Shown here: piece by piece, positions 33,361-46,379 of the stretch | Position numbering within the stretch: the stretch's first letter is position 1 | Layout of the letters: every line of letters begins with the position of its first letter | Source: Phycomyces blakesleeanus NRRL 1555(-) | Taxonomy: Eukaryota > Mucoromycota > Mucoromycetes > Mucorales > Phycomycetaceae | DNA: 64,000 bases | Direction: 5' to 3' | Assembly (NCBI RefSeq): GCF_001638985.1 | Contig: NW_017265155.1 | Span: forward strand, 124,001 to 188,000 | Position numbers and translations under genes: made by a program | Notes under the pieces: generated by a model | Told to the model about the DNA's origin: nothing | Seen by the model: only the letters and a program-made list of their open reading frames with translations | Databases searched by the model: none

Positions 33361-35547
33361 TGGTGTGAGGAATGTGTTCCTCTTTGTTGTGAAGTGATTT
33401 TCTATATTTAAAAATCTTTGGAACGAAAGATGTAGAAAAACGTAAACTAATTCGAGGTATCATATCTTTAATCATGCAAAAAATGACTGCTAAAAAAATC
33501 ATGTGAAATAATGTGAGCTAATTTTTTTTTGTTTACTTGTTTCCTTCTTTTTCTTTTTTTTTCTCATGACTGAAAGGTAAGTTTCAAGCGTAATCTAACA
33601 AGATGATAGCGTCCATCATACCGAACACCCTCAGTAAGTAATATATTTATTATGCCCTACTTCATATTGATACTAATATATATTTTTTATTAGATTCTAT
33701 GGAGATTCCAACATGAGATTGTATTAGGAAGTTACTTCAAACTATGCCAAGCTGTCTGTTGTGGTATTATAAGGTGTCTACTCCTAACATAACTAAACAA
33801 GCAGTTTTTTCCTTTACTTTTGTTAATAACTTTACCCTCATCTCTTTAGGTAAGTCTCATATATCACTGTCTGTCTAGTATAAAAAGGTAATTTACCATA
33901 TTATTTACTTCAAAGGTCATAACACTAATACTTTGTTTCTGTTTAATAGTTGCTCTTCTTTACTTTTACCATGTCTATCTCCCAATCTATTGCATAAGAG
34001 AGGCTGCTACACTAGACTAGCTACTAGTATATAGAGCGCGTAATCCTAGTACTATTTTTTATTGAAACCAAAATAAAAACATTTTTTTGAAACATTTTTT
34101 TTGAAACACATTTTTTGAAACCCTATAATTGCAATTATTAGACCCCCCATTTTTCAGATTTTTTGTATCCATCCTTTTTTCCATTCACGGTAAATTCGAG
34201 CGGACACTTCATATTCCGCTTTAGGAAATTTTAGTCAGGCCAACTTTAAATCTAGCTTGGACATTGAGTTTAAAAAAATCTCAGTGGGTGTGTACTCAGA
34301 TTGCCGTGCTGGCCAGATTTTTGTTAATAATCGTTACTGTAGAAAAAAATCTGCAAGTACTTGCAAAAAAAATTGCACATTTGCAAAAATTGTGTAACTT
34401 TGTAAAAATTATATTGACTATATCTAATTTAGGACTTGCTAAACCTATTTAGACATATTGAGACGGATGTTAAAATGAAAGCTTGATCACCGAATATTCA
34501 AGATAATATATTAGAAAATGAAAAACATATCAGTTATATTATTGGCTTGCTAAAATCATTGAGCGCGGAATATCATCTCTGTCCTTTTCAAAAATAAAAT
34601 ATCTTTATAAGGCACAATCTGAAGTACAAGCACCCTTAAACCAAATCACAGCAGGATTCTCAAAGGCGAAAAATGACTTAGCAAAAATTCATGATTACAA
34701 TCACAAAATTCAACTATTGTATTGGAGCTTAGATTTTTTTTACAAAAATAAACATTGTGCTTTTTAACTCTACACTAACTTTTTGTTTATTTTTTTAATC
34801 ATCATAAAAGTAATGATACTTTCTGACTTTGCTGCATACTAAATACCATTGTTACAGGCCAGTACTGCTACATAGATGTAAACATCAGTGAAAAGGTATT
34901 ATTAATATTAAAAGATTTTAATTATTAATTACTAATGAAGCTTCATTTCGATTATAAGTAGGCTCACATCATCTAGACTATCAAAGGTATGCATACTCAA
35001 AATAAAAGAATTATTAGTATAAAAAACATAAAATACAAGGCTTTGCATTTCTTCATGTTTATTCAATATCAAAGGTATGTCATTTAAAGTAAATTAAATT
35101 AAATCACAAATACTAAAGTTCTTTTTTCTCTTTTCCTTTTTCTTTCTTCTTTTTCTTTATGTATAAATTAAAATTATATCAGTTACTGCTACCATTTCTC
35201 TGCCTATTCTATATAATGCCTTTCAATTAGCTAGCAATGTTTCTATAAGTCATTTAAGTACTTAGACGCGTATTAGGCTCTTTATTCCCAATATTTTCAA
35301 CTTGGAAAAATAAAAATAAATAAAAATTTTCAGCTATAATTTCAGCAGAATTCTATTTTTTAATTGTTTTTTTTTATGAATTTGAGTATCTGTAACTTCC
35401 TAATAAGGGCATTGATCCCCAAAAGTATAAAAAACCATTGTAATACAAAAAGGATATTCTCTAAAGCTATTGGTTAAAATAGGGTTTAAATCATAAGAAT
35501 ATATGCTTCTTATTTGCTGAGATAGGTAACACTATTAGCTAAATACT
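33361..35547. other. AT-rich decayed DNA, no gene recognised
   Basis: No supported gene. The block contains poly-T/A runs (34085-34115), a segment at 34590-34740 similar to DNA just upstream of the LINE, and scattered short frames without family support. It presumably contains eroded parts of neighbouring transposons. Confidence 0.4.
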
Positions 35548-36041
35548 AAATTCCTATTGGTTTAGAGCAAATCTGCAAGTATGCATTTTTTACATAGTAA
35601 TCTGCATTGGCAGAATTAAAAATGCTGCCATTTCTTACAGTGCGTATTATAAAAGTCAAGCAGATATCCCTTCTTGGCCAACAGTATTTTTCTGGTTCTT
35701 ACTTTCAAGCCCTTTTTGTTGAAAAGAAAAGTGAAGACATTTCCGCATTTCCTGGCCGCATTTTATATCTATTTCAACACACATTGAACTTTGATAACAT
35801 TGATGTCATTTATACTTTTGCCTTTGTTGAATAGTATGCAAGTTACTCGTCAGGAAATGTCCAACCACTGAAAAATAAAAAAATTGAATTGTGGCAAGAA
35901 CTATCCAGTTTGCTAACTTATGAGAACATCATTCTTGTCTACCAATTGTACTCACCAGTTGCTGTAGCAAAATATATGCCTACAATAACAAGTGACTTTA
36001 AACGTCTAGTAATACCTTTACCTAAAAAATTTGAATATTAG
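35548..36041 (+). pseudogene. C-terminal fragment of a transposase-related protein
   Basis: Reads PGRILYLFQHTLNFDNIDVI, then after a frame break VQPLKNKKIELWQELSSLL and LYSPVAVAKYMPTI, ending LPKKFEY and TAG at 36041. The CTATTGGTTTAGAG word at 35551, encoding YWFR, also occurs at the end of the family A copy at about 29318. The fragment therefore resembles the C-terminal domain that follows family A-type transposases. The catalytic part is missing. Confidence 0.5.
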
Positions 36042-36137
36042 CATATAATAATAAAGATCACTATAAATCCAGTATTTTATTCTTTCAAATAATTTTTTTA
36101 TTGCAAAAGGGCTTTTTTATTAGTCTTAATTCTTTGC

Positions 36138-37334
36138 CTAAGAAGGCAGTTTTTTCATCTTTGCATTGGTAAGCTTCTTTTCTCTTCTTCCAAAGATCTT
36201 TCTGTCAAAAGAGCGTGTCTGGCTACCTTTTGGAATATTCTGATAAATAGCATCAAGTTCTTCTATGAAATTGTCACCCTATGCATTCATATAAGTAACA
36301 TTAATTATTACTAAAAAAATTGTACCTTTTCACTTCTCCAACTTGAACGAAATCGCCCAAAGACTTGATCAGCAGAAGATGAGTTGTCTGCAACTTCGCA
36401 ATCAGTCTCCAGGTCAGACATGTAGTCAGCATGAAGAAAGTCATCAAGACCCTCTCCATACGTTTTGACAAAGTATTCCCTATCTGTTTCTAAGGCTAAA
36501 GCTCTTTTGTTTTGTATCTGTACATTTTTATCTTTTATTATTATTATATTTGTAATAAGGAATATGCACTTATTACCTGAACACGTCTTTGGGAAAGACA
36601 TTCAACTTGGTTTGTTTCTGCAGTTTGATCGCCAGTCTTCTTTCTTTTCAACTTTTGGCTTGAAATATAACGCAAAACCTTTATTTTGATTTTGCCTGGT
36701 GTAATGAGTTTGCCCTCAGCCTGATTACGAAGGTAATCTACAACAGACTTGATAATATGTCTGTTTGCCTCAAAATATGTACTTTGCGTTTTATCATATT
36801 TCTCATACAACTGTTCTTCTTGTATGTACAATTGCAATAATTGCTAAAAGAATTCAACGATGAGTAATTCATTTAACTACAAAACTAGCTTGACTACTTA
36901 CATCCAAGACTGGATAGCATTCAGGTGAGAGAGCTTGTTCAACAGCCTTGCTTGCTTCTGCTTCTATATCTTCAGAAGTAATAGTTGTTTTGCCACTACG
37001 CAAAAACGTATTGACTTCTGAGATTTTTTCGTAAATCTCGTCAATGGTATGGTCATCACCTAATGAAACCTGAACTGTGTTCAAGCAAGAACTTTTTGAT
37101 GATAAATCTGCATCAGAATTATCAATCCCCTGAGATCTTTTTTGCATCAAAGCAAAAATCTTGCCAGCATTTCTTGATAAGTGATCATAATGGTTATGAT
37201 AAGTAAAAATATATTATTTTAGAAAAAGAAACAGCATATTATTACGTTTGCTCAGCAGAATCAATGTTGCTGCTATTATCATTAGCAGTAGTAGTGGTGG
37301 TAGTTGTGGTAGCTCTGGCAGCCTTGTTAGCTTT
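36138..37334 (-). CDS. Intact-looking multi-exon gene in the transposon block, unrecognised
   Basis: Exons 37172..36902, 36843..36577, 36517..36326 and 36278..36138 join through GT-AG introns with no stop. An upstream Thr-rich exon (37247 to about 37333, ATTTTTTTANDNSS) fits the phase, but a start codon could not be placed in frame. The protein (~315 aa) is polar, with a helix-rich middle (EEQLYEKYDKTQSTYFEANR), a Lys-rich patch (SSQKLKRKKTGDQ), an acidic block (DFLHADYMSDLETDCEV) and W-R-S-E-K. It ends TNAKMKKLPS. It converges on the transposase fragment ending at 36041, so it may be the accessory (TnpA-like) gene of that element; this is inference. Confidence 0.55.
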
Positions 37335-38292
37335 TTAGAAGTGTATTTTCTTGGCATGGTAAACAATAAAGTATAGTAGCTTTTAAAACATATTTTTTTT
37401 ATTTATACCAAGTTTGATTTGGGCTTGACGTTTGACTTTTCTTTTCTTAGGGAACACAAGGAGAGCTTTATGTTTTTATTTAACTGAATAAAAATAAATA
37501 TGTTTTATATCATAATAGTAATATATTTATGCTTTGCTATAGAGTAGTTATTGATTTTAATATTCTTATATGTCTGCTAATATTACTGATACTTTTAATA
37601 TGTCAATTTTTGTTAAATAGATTGAACACGATAAGCTGTTATTTATCACCATAAAAGCCAAAGCTTATTTTTACTTTGTTTTAATAAATACACCCACATC
37701 AAAAAATATTAATTTTTTTTTAAAAATTTATATTTAATGGAACAACTGCGTCCCTTCTTTTCTTTTACTTCACTTTCTTCTCTTTTGGTTTTATCTTTTT
37801 GGTCACTTTAAATACTCTGTTAAGTTTACTTTAAAAAACTGAACGTTTACTAACCCATTCGTATTTATATAATTTTTTTTTATTACATATCCTACATGTC
37901 TTTCATAAAAAAAATACACTGTTAGCAAGTATCTGAGAGGTTCAGGTAATTTTTTTTTCAAACACAATATGAGTAGCTTGTTGACTTGTTATCTTTTTAA
38001 ATTTTATAATGCTAGTTTTGATAAAGTAAGCACACTTCTTTATTCTTTGTATAATACATTTAATTATATGTTCACAGTTCAGTCAAAGATAATAGCAATT
38101 ATTTTGCAATATTCAATTATCTCGTTAATCATTTTTTTATTAAAGTACCATATAATTTTATCCCAAATTATATCTGACTACCTATTGTATAAACTCGTGT
38201 CTATAATATGTAAGTATAATACTTATTTTAATGATTTGACATATGCTAACAACCGTATTTTTATTCTATACTTTTTTTATTGATTTATTTAA
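37335..38292. other. AT-rich stretch without genes
   Basis: Very AT-rich, with long T runs. The frame at 37969..38283 is low-complexity Ile/Leu/Tyr-rich and probably chance. The block ends at the CACTA element. Confidence 0.45.
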
Positions 38293-38854
38293 CACTACGC
38301 CAAAAAAATAGGAGTTTTAGAGGTGGTTTCACAGGTGGTTCTGGAGGGGAAGCCAGGGCATGTTTTGTGTCCTCTCCCCTTTTTTCCAGCCCTGAGTTCA
38401 TGTGCATTTTAATACATCTCCACTTACCAGTAGTTTTAAGATTCTATTAATATATTGATAACCTTTTCTTTTGCTAATATTTGTCTTTCAATTGGACAAA
38501 ACTTCTTTAAGTATAGTTGAAATATTATATGTCATTGGTTACTACTAATTCATTATTCTTTTAATTTAGATTCTTTTAAATATTTCTTGCTTAATCATTG
38601 TTTTTATTGGATAAGACATAATTGTACTGTAGTGTATTTTATAAAAATACATTTTTATTGGTTTCTTAAATGGATATATTTTTTATTTATTGTTTTTATT
38701 GGTTATTACACTACACAATTACATTTTATATATCACTTTTATTGGCTGTTATGATAGACATTACATTTTATACATCATTTTTATTGGTTATAAACAGTCA
38801 AATACATCATATACTTCCAATATTAAATATACTACTTTACACTGTAGTGGATAG

Positions 38855-39429
38855 TTACTTACAATTGCCTCCTTTGACGGTCTTTCCAGAGATGACTGAT
38901 TCTTGCAATGGATGCCCAATTTTGATGGCATCTGGTGAAATCTACACTAATTCTCTTAAGCATGTTTGCATGTTTATTGCAAATCATTGTTCAATCACAT
39001 GAAGATATGGACCCCAACTAGAACGAGGGCCAAGAGCTTGTACAGAAGGAAGAGTGGCTAACTCATTACATATAAGTTTTGTATAGGTCCTGAGTATTGT
39101 TTTTTTTATGCTGTAACCTTGATTCCAAGATGTTGACTCATTATTTGGTAAACATGTTCTAAAGTGACATTACAAATGTTGATCACAGGTTTGAAAACAA
39201 ACCCACTTGAAATCTATTGAAGTTAAAGTTAGTTTTCAGCAATACTGTTTTGAGTTGAACTTACATTAATAAACAAAGAGAGATTTTGCTTTGGAGATCC
39301 TTTGATCATTATTTCATTTCCAAGGCTGTTAATATCCATCTTAATTTGTTCTTGATTGGCACGTAAGACGGATAACTGGAGCTGAATAGCTAGGAGTAAA
39401 GATTCGATAATGTTATCTGTGTCATTCAT
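38855..39429 (-). pseudogene. Accessory (TnpA-like) gene of the CACTA element, broken
   Basis: Starts at the ATG at 39429 with a helical N-terminus (DNIIESLLLAIQLQLSVLRA). Two introns can be inferred, giving GFVFKPVINICNVTLEHVYQ, then LPSVQALGPRSSWGPYLHV, and an end at TAA 38855-38857. Two in-frame stops (TGA after VIEQ, TAG before ISPDAI) break it; both can be explained by single transitions. The function is unknown; in plant CACTA elements the second gene encodes a terminal-repeat-binding protein. Confidence 0.5.
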
Positions 39430-39747
39430 ATTGCAAATATTGTTTACCTGAGAAAAAAGATGTTGTTGTGAAAATAAGATATAAAGAAAAAAAATTCAAT
39501 TATCTATTATTAGTTTCATAGCAATATAGCTTGAATTTATTGGGTTGGTTTCAGTGAATATCAGTTTTGCTTACTGTGCTTACATAACGACATGATATAT
39601 ATATGTTTTACTTTTTTCTTCTGAGCTTATATTCAAGTTACTGCGCCATTATTGTCTTCAAGTTAATCATTATAAAAGAGTTCAGACTTGAAAGCGAATA
39701 TCTCTATTCTTACTCATACTTCAAAAGAATAAATTCAAATTAACAAA

Positions 39748-42700
39748 ATGTCTACAATCACTGTTGTAAATGAGTATTGACTACTGCTGTAATTGAGAAT
39801 AAGTCTGAAGGAAATAATATAAGGCCTCAGCTATTCCAGTCAAAGGTGTCTACCGATTACTTTATTATTTAACACACAGGTTTAGCATGCATGATAGTGA
39901 TGATATTTCATATGATGATATCACCATAATATGGGATACATCAGTGGATTATTATAAGCATAATTATAACTCATAAACACATTTACTTTCGATGTTAATA
40001 CTTCATTGGGACTACACACATTTATATAATTAATCATACATTAATTATCCCAAGATCACGTTGCTCTGATTAAGGCTCAGATAGGATTGATTACCTGACC
40101 CCAGTCATATAATTTTCCTAATCCAAAACAATATAAATAGCAGTAGTAGTTCAGTGTAGGAACCTGGTCAAACTTTGATACAAAATTTTTCTCAATAAAC
40201 AAAACCTACACAAGTTCTCACGAATCTTCATTCCTAATTTCAAATCTTCAATTCTTCCTCTTAAAAACTTCTTCAACTTCAACCACCACAACAATCACAA
40301 AGCTTTCCCACCACGAGTGCAGTATCTTCCACAAACACTACACAAACAAGAAACTTGTAGCCAAGTGTGAAGTTCAGTGCCTGGAAAAAAGTTTATAAAG
40401 AGATGAATAACACCCAAGGTTCACAAGTTGCTTCTGTTTCTGAGCAGAGTAATCTTATCTTGAATTTTGCATCTAGCTCAACCTTGGAGTAAGTCTACAA
40501 ATTATAATGATGCAACTAAATAAAATATATTAATTCTTTAATAATTAAACAGAGAAAACACCAACATGAGCATCAACGAGGATATTACTCCTTCCGTTAT
40601 CAACGAAATTGATGAGCTCATGGTAAGAAAGATAAATATACAAATGTATTCAATGTACTAATTATTGTTTGCCTTATTAAAGTATGATATTGAACATGAG
40701 GATTCTATGGAAAATGATTTGGCAATTATGGATGTTACTGAAAATGCCATTGACGATACTCCTCCTCAGTTGGTCTATGACTTTAGTGCTTCTGTTCCTG
40801 TTCCTGGCTATGACGATACAAAGAATCTCGAGCTTATGAAGATCATAAAGGAGTTTGGCATTTCCCAGAAGGCCCACATTAGTCTGGCAAAACACTTCAA
40901 TGAAATTCTCAGCAGATCAAGTGAGATATTATACAGAGCTTACACTCCCTACCTTGGTACCAAGCTTCTTTCTCGATTTCTTGGTGTCGATGAGGAGACA
41001 TATCACGTTTGCTGCAATGGGTGTATGCTGTACAACAATGATCAGCAAACGGAGTGCCCACATTGTGATGAAGCCTGTTACAAGACCAGCAAGAGAAGCC
41101 AAGATGCTGGTGAGAATTCAATTCCTGCCAGCACAATGATACAGCTTCCTCTGGGTAGACAGCTTGCAGTTGCTTTGGCCAACAACTGCACCAGAAAAGA
41201 GATGTTGTATTGCCACCATCATATGCAAAAGGCTGATGGCAGCATTTCCGATGTCTTTGACGGACAGGCATACCAGTCAAAGAAGCATCTTTTCTCAGGT
41301 GAAAACGACATCGCCATTTCACTGTCTGTTGATGGGTTTGCTCCCCATAGTGTTCCAGGTTTGGTAACCATTGTCCATGTTATCAACCTCAACCTTCCCT
41401 CAATGATCTGCTACAAGTGCAGCCATATGATCCAAGTCGCAATCATCCCTGGTCCCAAAGCACCTGCCAACTTCTGGTCATTCCTAGAGCCTGTTCTGAA
41501 AGAACTTTGGGTTCTCTAAGCCGGTAGAATGGTTGTGAAGACACCATCTGAAGATATTAGTGCAAAAGTCTATGTACTAATGACAACTGGCGACATTCCA
41601 GCTCTGGAAAAGATGGCTTGTCATGTGGGCCATATGAGTAAGGATGGCTGCTGCATCTGCCACGTTGTGGGTCAATCTCCTGGCCATGGCCAATATTTCC
41701 AAATACCATCTGCTATCACTATATGCACACCAGAAAGTTTCAAGCACTTTGATAAGGTAGCCTCATCCAGCAAAAAAGGGTTAACTGGCCAATCTCCCTT
41801 CTCCTTACTGGATTCCTTCTCTGATCCATTCTTCTTTGCATTAGATGAAATGCACGGCATTTGTCACAGCATTGGCAAACAGGTCTGGGGGCTCGTGTGT
41901 GGCAAGTATGGAAAAGATCATCCTCTCTCTCTCTCCCTTGCTGCTCAGAAAGAAATTGGTACTGCCATGGTGTCAACCAGAAGAAGTATTCTGACATCTT
42001 TCCATGATGCATGAATTAACATCACAACAAGATCAGGGTACTTCCGGGCTGTGGACTGGGCTGACTTCATCTTGTTTGTTATCCCCATGCTTGTGGCAGA
42101 GCATGTCTGTGACCAAGCTGCCTGTAAGGCATTGCTTGACCTGGTGCAGACATGCAACCTACTCATGAGCTGGGAGCTATCAGCAGAGGAGAAAACCTTG
42201 ATCAAAACGTAAGCTTTAATTATAATTAATATTACTATTTTATAACTTGTGTTAACTTATTTTTTTTAGAAATCTTGTCGCATGGAATGTGTATCTGGAA
42301 GCCTTGCTAGCTAAAGGAGAGGTCCAGCTCAAGGTCTTTACAATCAACCAGCACCTCCTGCAGCATTATCCCACAATGATAGAAGTGTATGGTCCCCCCA
42401 GAGCATATAGTGCGTGATCTGTCAAGAGGGTGATTGGGGAATACTTGCGAGCAATAAAGAGTAATTTGGCAATTGGAATCAATGCTGGCAACATCATGCT
42501 TGGCTTGACACAGATTCGATAGATGAGAGTTGAAAATTCAATAACTACAACAGCAACAGTAACAGCAACAACTCTTTTTCAGTATGACAATCCCTCTGCT
42601 GGTTGGCCAGTTGACCGAGAAGGTAGTAATGTTGGTACTGATTCTGACATTGAGTTCTGGGGGCCTTTGAGGAACAGAACAATTGTTGATAGTTGTGGAG

Positions 42701-43206
42701 GCATTTCTTGTCTTCCAGAGCTTCTTCAAAAGTTCTATGAACCAAAGGGGGAAGAGTGTAGTATAATTGAAGCAGCCATTAAAACAAGCCGTAAGGCATT
42801 TGTAAATGGTTGTGTTATTGACTCTGCACTCGACTATAATTGTGTAAGAGAGGCACATAACGTCAGACTTCAGGTTCAGGTTGATGAGAACCGCAACATT
42901 GGGCAAAGCTACTCTCCAGTCTACAAGGATTTCTTTGGGAAAGTCGTCGTTTTCTTTGAGCACAAGCTCAACAACAAGAGGTGGCCACTTGTTCTTGTCA
43001 ATGTTTATGCAGTTCGTTTGGTAAATAGTATACCAGCAATAGACAATGGGCAAATGAAGCTAATGGTAGTTCACCTGGCAGATATCAAAGAATTAGTTGG
43101 TTTGGTGAAGTCGGACATGACTATAAACACAATAACAACATATGTAGTGTGGCTAGAGCTTAACCGTGGCCCAAAACTGTCACTTGGTTCTCTTGCAGAC
43201 TTATAA
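39748..43206 (+). pseudogene. CACTA Tnp2-like transposase, broken (family B, copy 1)
   Basis: A possible start at 39748 (MSTIT) is cut after 14 nt by the LTR at 39762-40293; the sequence resumes at 40294. Exons then include 40403 to about 40488, 40552 to 40623, and the body from about 40680. Hallmarks are CCNGCMLYNNDQQTECPHCD, LPLGRQLAVALANN, ISLSVDGFAPHSVPG (probable first catalytic Asp), VAIIPGPKAPANFWSFLEP, FFALDEMHGICHSIGKQVWG and VIGEYLRAIKSNLAIGI. In-frame stops occur at about 41518 (TAA), 42013 (TGA), 42416 (TGA) and 42521 (TAG). An intron at about 42211-42270 is still recognisable. Confidence 0.75.
39762..40293 (+). mobile_element. Solo LTR, family 1, copy A (inside the CACTA element)
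   Basis: 532 bp, TGTTGT...ACAACA, flanked by perfect 5-bp duplications ATCAC. A TATAAATA box at about 40133 and an AATAAA at about 40195 give the orientation. There is no second LTR or internal region. Confidence 0.95.
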
Positions 43207-43537
43207 TTTTTTTTTCTTGTAATACATTATTTTTTTTCAAATTGTCTTAACATATTTTATCCTCCCAGCAAAAAGTTTAGATATTTTTCTCTCTTTTACC
43301 TCTGACTTTTAATAGTTATCAATTGCAATCTACATTTACTAAAAATGTAAAATCTGTAGTTAAAATGTACTTTTGTCTATCAGAAGATTTAATTTTAGGT
43401 AGTCAATCTGCTTTTTGTCAACCTTTTCAAAAAACAGAGATTTTCTAGTTTCAAATTGGATTTTTGGTGATTTTTTAATTATTATAGGTCAAAAACAAAG
43501 TCACAAATACAAAAAACCACCCCTATTTGTTGTAGTG

Positions 43538-44751
43538 TAATAATTAGTAATCAAAACATTATTATTACTTTTTGACAATTCTATTGCAGATATTTCAAAA
43601 TGTCTTAACATGTAAGTATCCATGCATATATCTATAAATCAATAGAAAATATTAATAAATTCATTTTTTATTTTAAATGCTTAAAATATAGCAGCCGCAA
43701 AAAAAAGTCTAAGGAAGTCTAAAGGAAATGTCAATAATATCATCTTCAGTCAAAAAAGTATAAAATCAAAGATAGTTACAATGAATACATGAAACTGATA
43801 AGGTGGGAAAGTGTAGTATAAACTGCGTTATCAAGATCTCTCAAGCTATCCAATGAATGGAGGTGTAACAGGTATACAAATACTACTATCCAAATATGTA
43901 TATTTAAAGAAGTATTAGTAGTAAACATTAAATAGTTAAATTGTTTTTCCAATTATTCAAAAATCAATAAGAATCAATTCTTCTATGATATTCTATTTCT
44001 AAAGCATCATCTTTTGATGATGTCAACAAGCTTTCTAAAGCTTTTAATGTTTCATATCAATAAAATAAAACGTATTGACATATATTAGACATATATTAGA
44101 CATATTCTGGACATCTTTTGAACAAATTTTAGACATATTTTGGTAGAATTAGCTGAAGTTAAATAAATATTTCAAGCATAAGAACACTTTTTAGAGGTGG
44201 TAGTATTAAATAATAATCTATATTTAGCAGGATTTAAACACAATTCTTCATAATAGATAAATTTATAGCCAAAATACTAAAGAATTACAGTATTTTAAAA
44301 GCATACAGTTGTTATTCTGTTCATTAATATTGGTCATATATTAGAATCTAAATGCTTATCATTTAGTATATCAGCAGTAATATATTGGAATCTAATATTA
44401 TATATATATTATATTTTAATCCTATTTTTTGGATATATTTTAGTTAAATTTAAGAGTCTAAAATCCAAAGTCTCTTGCAGTAATAGTAAAAATAAAATGA
44501 TGAATAATCAATACGGCAAGGATAAAATATATGAATAAAAATATGGTAAAAATATAATAATAAAGATACTGATATTGTGCAGAGATGTCAGCAAGATGAA
44601 TTATGTGCATTGTAGAAGAGGAATGTTACTAGCATGGGGTACCATAATTTCAAATGAGTACAATGTAGACAAATATATTAACAAGGGAAAAGAAAAAAGT
44701 ATTGTGTGTAGAAAGAACAAGGAATAGAAATGAGTTTTTTCCTGTGCACGG
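43538..44751. other. AT-rich stretch with short degenerate tandem repeats
   Basis: No gene. ACATATATTAG-like units repeat around 44075-44145. Nothing else recognised. Confidence 0.45.
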
Positions 44752-45154
44752 TGTTATGTATGAGGTAAAAATAAGATATAAAATAAAACAAGTGCAGACA
44801 AGAGTACGGTGAGACTTTGTTTTATTAGAAGAAGTGAAAGAATCAGAAAAGAGATGCTGTTCTATTGCTATTAGTATTGTGCGTTTATATAGACATTGTA
44901 TTTAGCTTGGTGATGATATGATGATATCATGTAATGTCTGTTTCTCTACCATTATCTTCTATGATTTAGTTCTTATGTTTTTAGTGTTATTGACTAGAGT
45001 CTTAGTATTTGTCTTAGTATGTTCTTTACGTAATTTCCTTGTATAAGGGAAGATATATCTTTTAGTATCATTACTAGTTGTCGGTAACTCAATGTACGTA
45101 TTTATTGAGTGTCTGTACTTTTAATTTAAATCTACGATTATGTTGGATACAACA
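44752..45154 (-). mobile_element. Solo LTR, family 2, copy 1
   Basis: 403 bp in reverse orientation, TGTTATG...GATACAACA. Flanks are CACGG and CATGG, a 5-bp duplication with one mismatch. It is homologous along its length to 61211-61601, sharing TGTTGTATCCAACATAATC at the 5' end and CAAAGTCTCACCGTACT near the 3' end. Confidence 0.8.
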
Positions 45155-46379
45155 CATGGAAAAATTCTCTTCTTACCACCGAGGGCACAGCACCACATCA
45201 ACAAACCGTTGATGTCAGCCTCTCATAACCAGGACAACATATCACAACAAACCGCTGGACAAACCTACTGAGCAGACTGACCTTCCAGTACTGGACACCA
45301 CAACATAGCCAAATGCTAGACTTGTTTACAACGCATGTAATAAAACTGACGCGTGATGTGTTTGTTTGTTGTGGATTGTAACAGTATCACTTGGCAAATA
45401 AATGTAATGTGAATTATGAAATACAAGAAGAAGAATACAATAAGAATGGAAAAGAATAGGTAATTTGACAGGTAAGAATTGGTGACAGACAGGTAGAAAA
45501 AATAGGGAGAAGATTAAAATGGAAATTGTGACAATGACAAAGTCTAAGAAAGACAGAAAATAGAAAACAGAGAAATGAAATATATCAAAATCGACAGACA
45601 ACACTCTAAAGAACAAGAACACTGTATATAAATGAAGAATAATGATAATAACGGACAAAAATAAATAAGATCAAGGATAGAATGATGATTTTATTGATTG
45701 AAAAGATTGTTCCTTTTATAAACAAAAATGTTTGTTTAAAATAATTTTTGAGGAAAAGAAAAGAAAGTCAAGTGAAAATTTTTACTACATGTAACTGGTG
45801 TTAATAGTAGAAGTAGAATAGAGAATTATAGAGAGAGTAAATTAAAAGTATAGTAAAAATATAATAATTGAATAAAGATAAAGTAAAAATATAGTGAGGT
45901 AGAATAGAAGTAAAGTAATAATATAATAACGATATAGTAAAGTAAAGTAAAAAAAATATAATAATAGTATAATAATAGAATCTAATAAAATGTAATAAAA
46001 AATAGTGTAAAATAAATGTCGGCGATAAAGAAGTATATAAAATTAGGGGAAAGAGGTATAATGTTTTTAGTGGGTGACAGGTGTTTCTGAGGTGACGATG
46101 TAGATGGGCATTTTAATTTTAAGGAATGAGATTATATTGGGGGGTTTAGGTATAGGGGTATCGGGAGCAAGATTTCCCAAGAAACCTGGGAGACCACTCT
46201 TGTCCCTCGAGACACGTCACTCGGTCGATTCACCGTCGACGTCAACGCCCACGAGTCCGGTACCACCTGTCATGGCTCACCGCCAGACCAAACCACCGAA
46301 GGAATCCACCATCCAGTATCCCTCACCAGAAATTAGCCAAAGCCAAATGTGTTTACAGCACACGTGACAAACTATATCT
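45155..46379. other. Low-complexity A/G-rich DNA with a small GC-rich island
   Basis: 45330-46060 is A/G/T-rich with many AGTAAAAATATAATA-like units. 46140-46345 is distinctly GC-rich, and one frame has mostly C/G-ended codons (QETWETTLVPRDTSLGRF, then DVNAHESGTTCHGSPPD). No complete gene; possibly a fragment of a retroelement or a displaced exon. Confidence 0.4.

Larger units (their letters stand above)
38293..43537 (+). mobile_element. CACTA (EnSpm-like) DNA transposon, complete ends, decayed genes
   Basis: 5245 bp. The left end begins CACTACGCCAAAAAAATAGG; the right end finishes CCTATTTGTTGTAGTG, its imperfect inverted repeat. Both are flanked by TAA, a 3-bp target duplication as expected for this superfamily. 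Inside are a Tnp2-like transposase relic on the plus strand and a second gene on the minus strand, arranged head to head. A family 1 solo LTR sits inside the transposase 5' end. Confidence 0.85.

Noticed and set aside
29318..35564. CTATTGGTTTAGAG at 29318 and 35551 as transposon terminal repeats
   Set aside because: The word is in direct orientation and lies in equivalent coding positions (YWFR-like) of related transposase C-termini.
37969..38283. Plus-strand 104-codon frame, hydrophobic
   Set aside because: AT-rich composition produces long Ile/Leu/Tyr frames by chance; no start context or homologous features.
45326..45658. Minus-strand 110-codon frame
   Set aside because: Low-complexity Phe/Leu/Ile/Ser-rich translation of A/G-rich DNA; no family resemblance.
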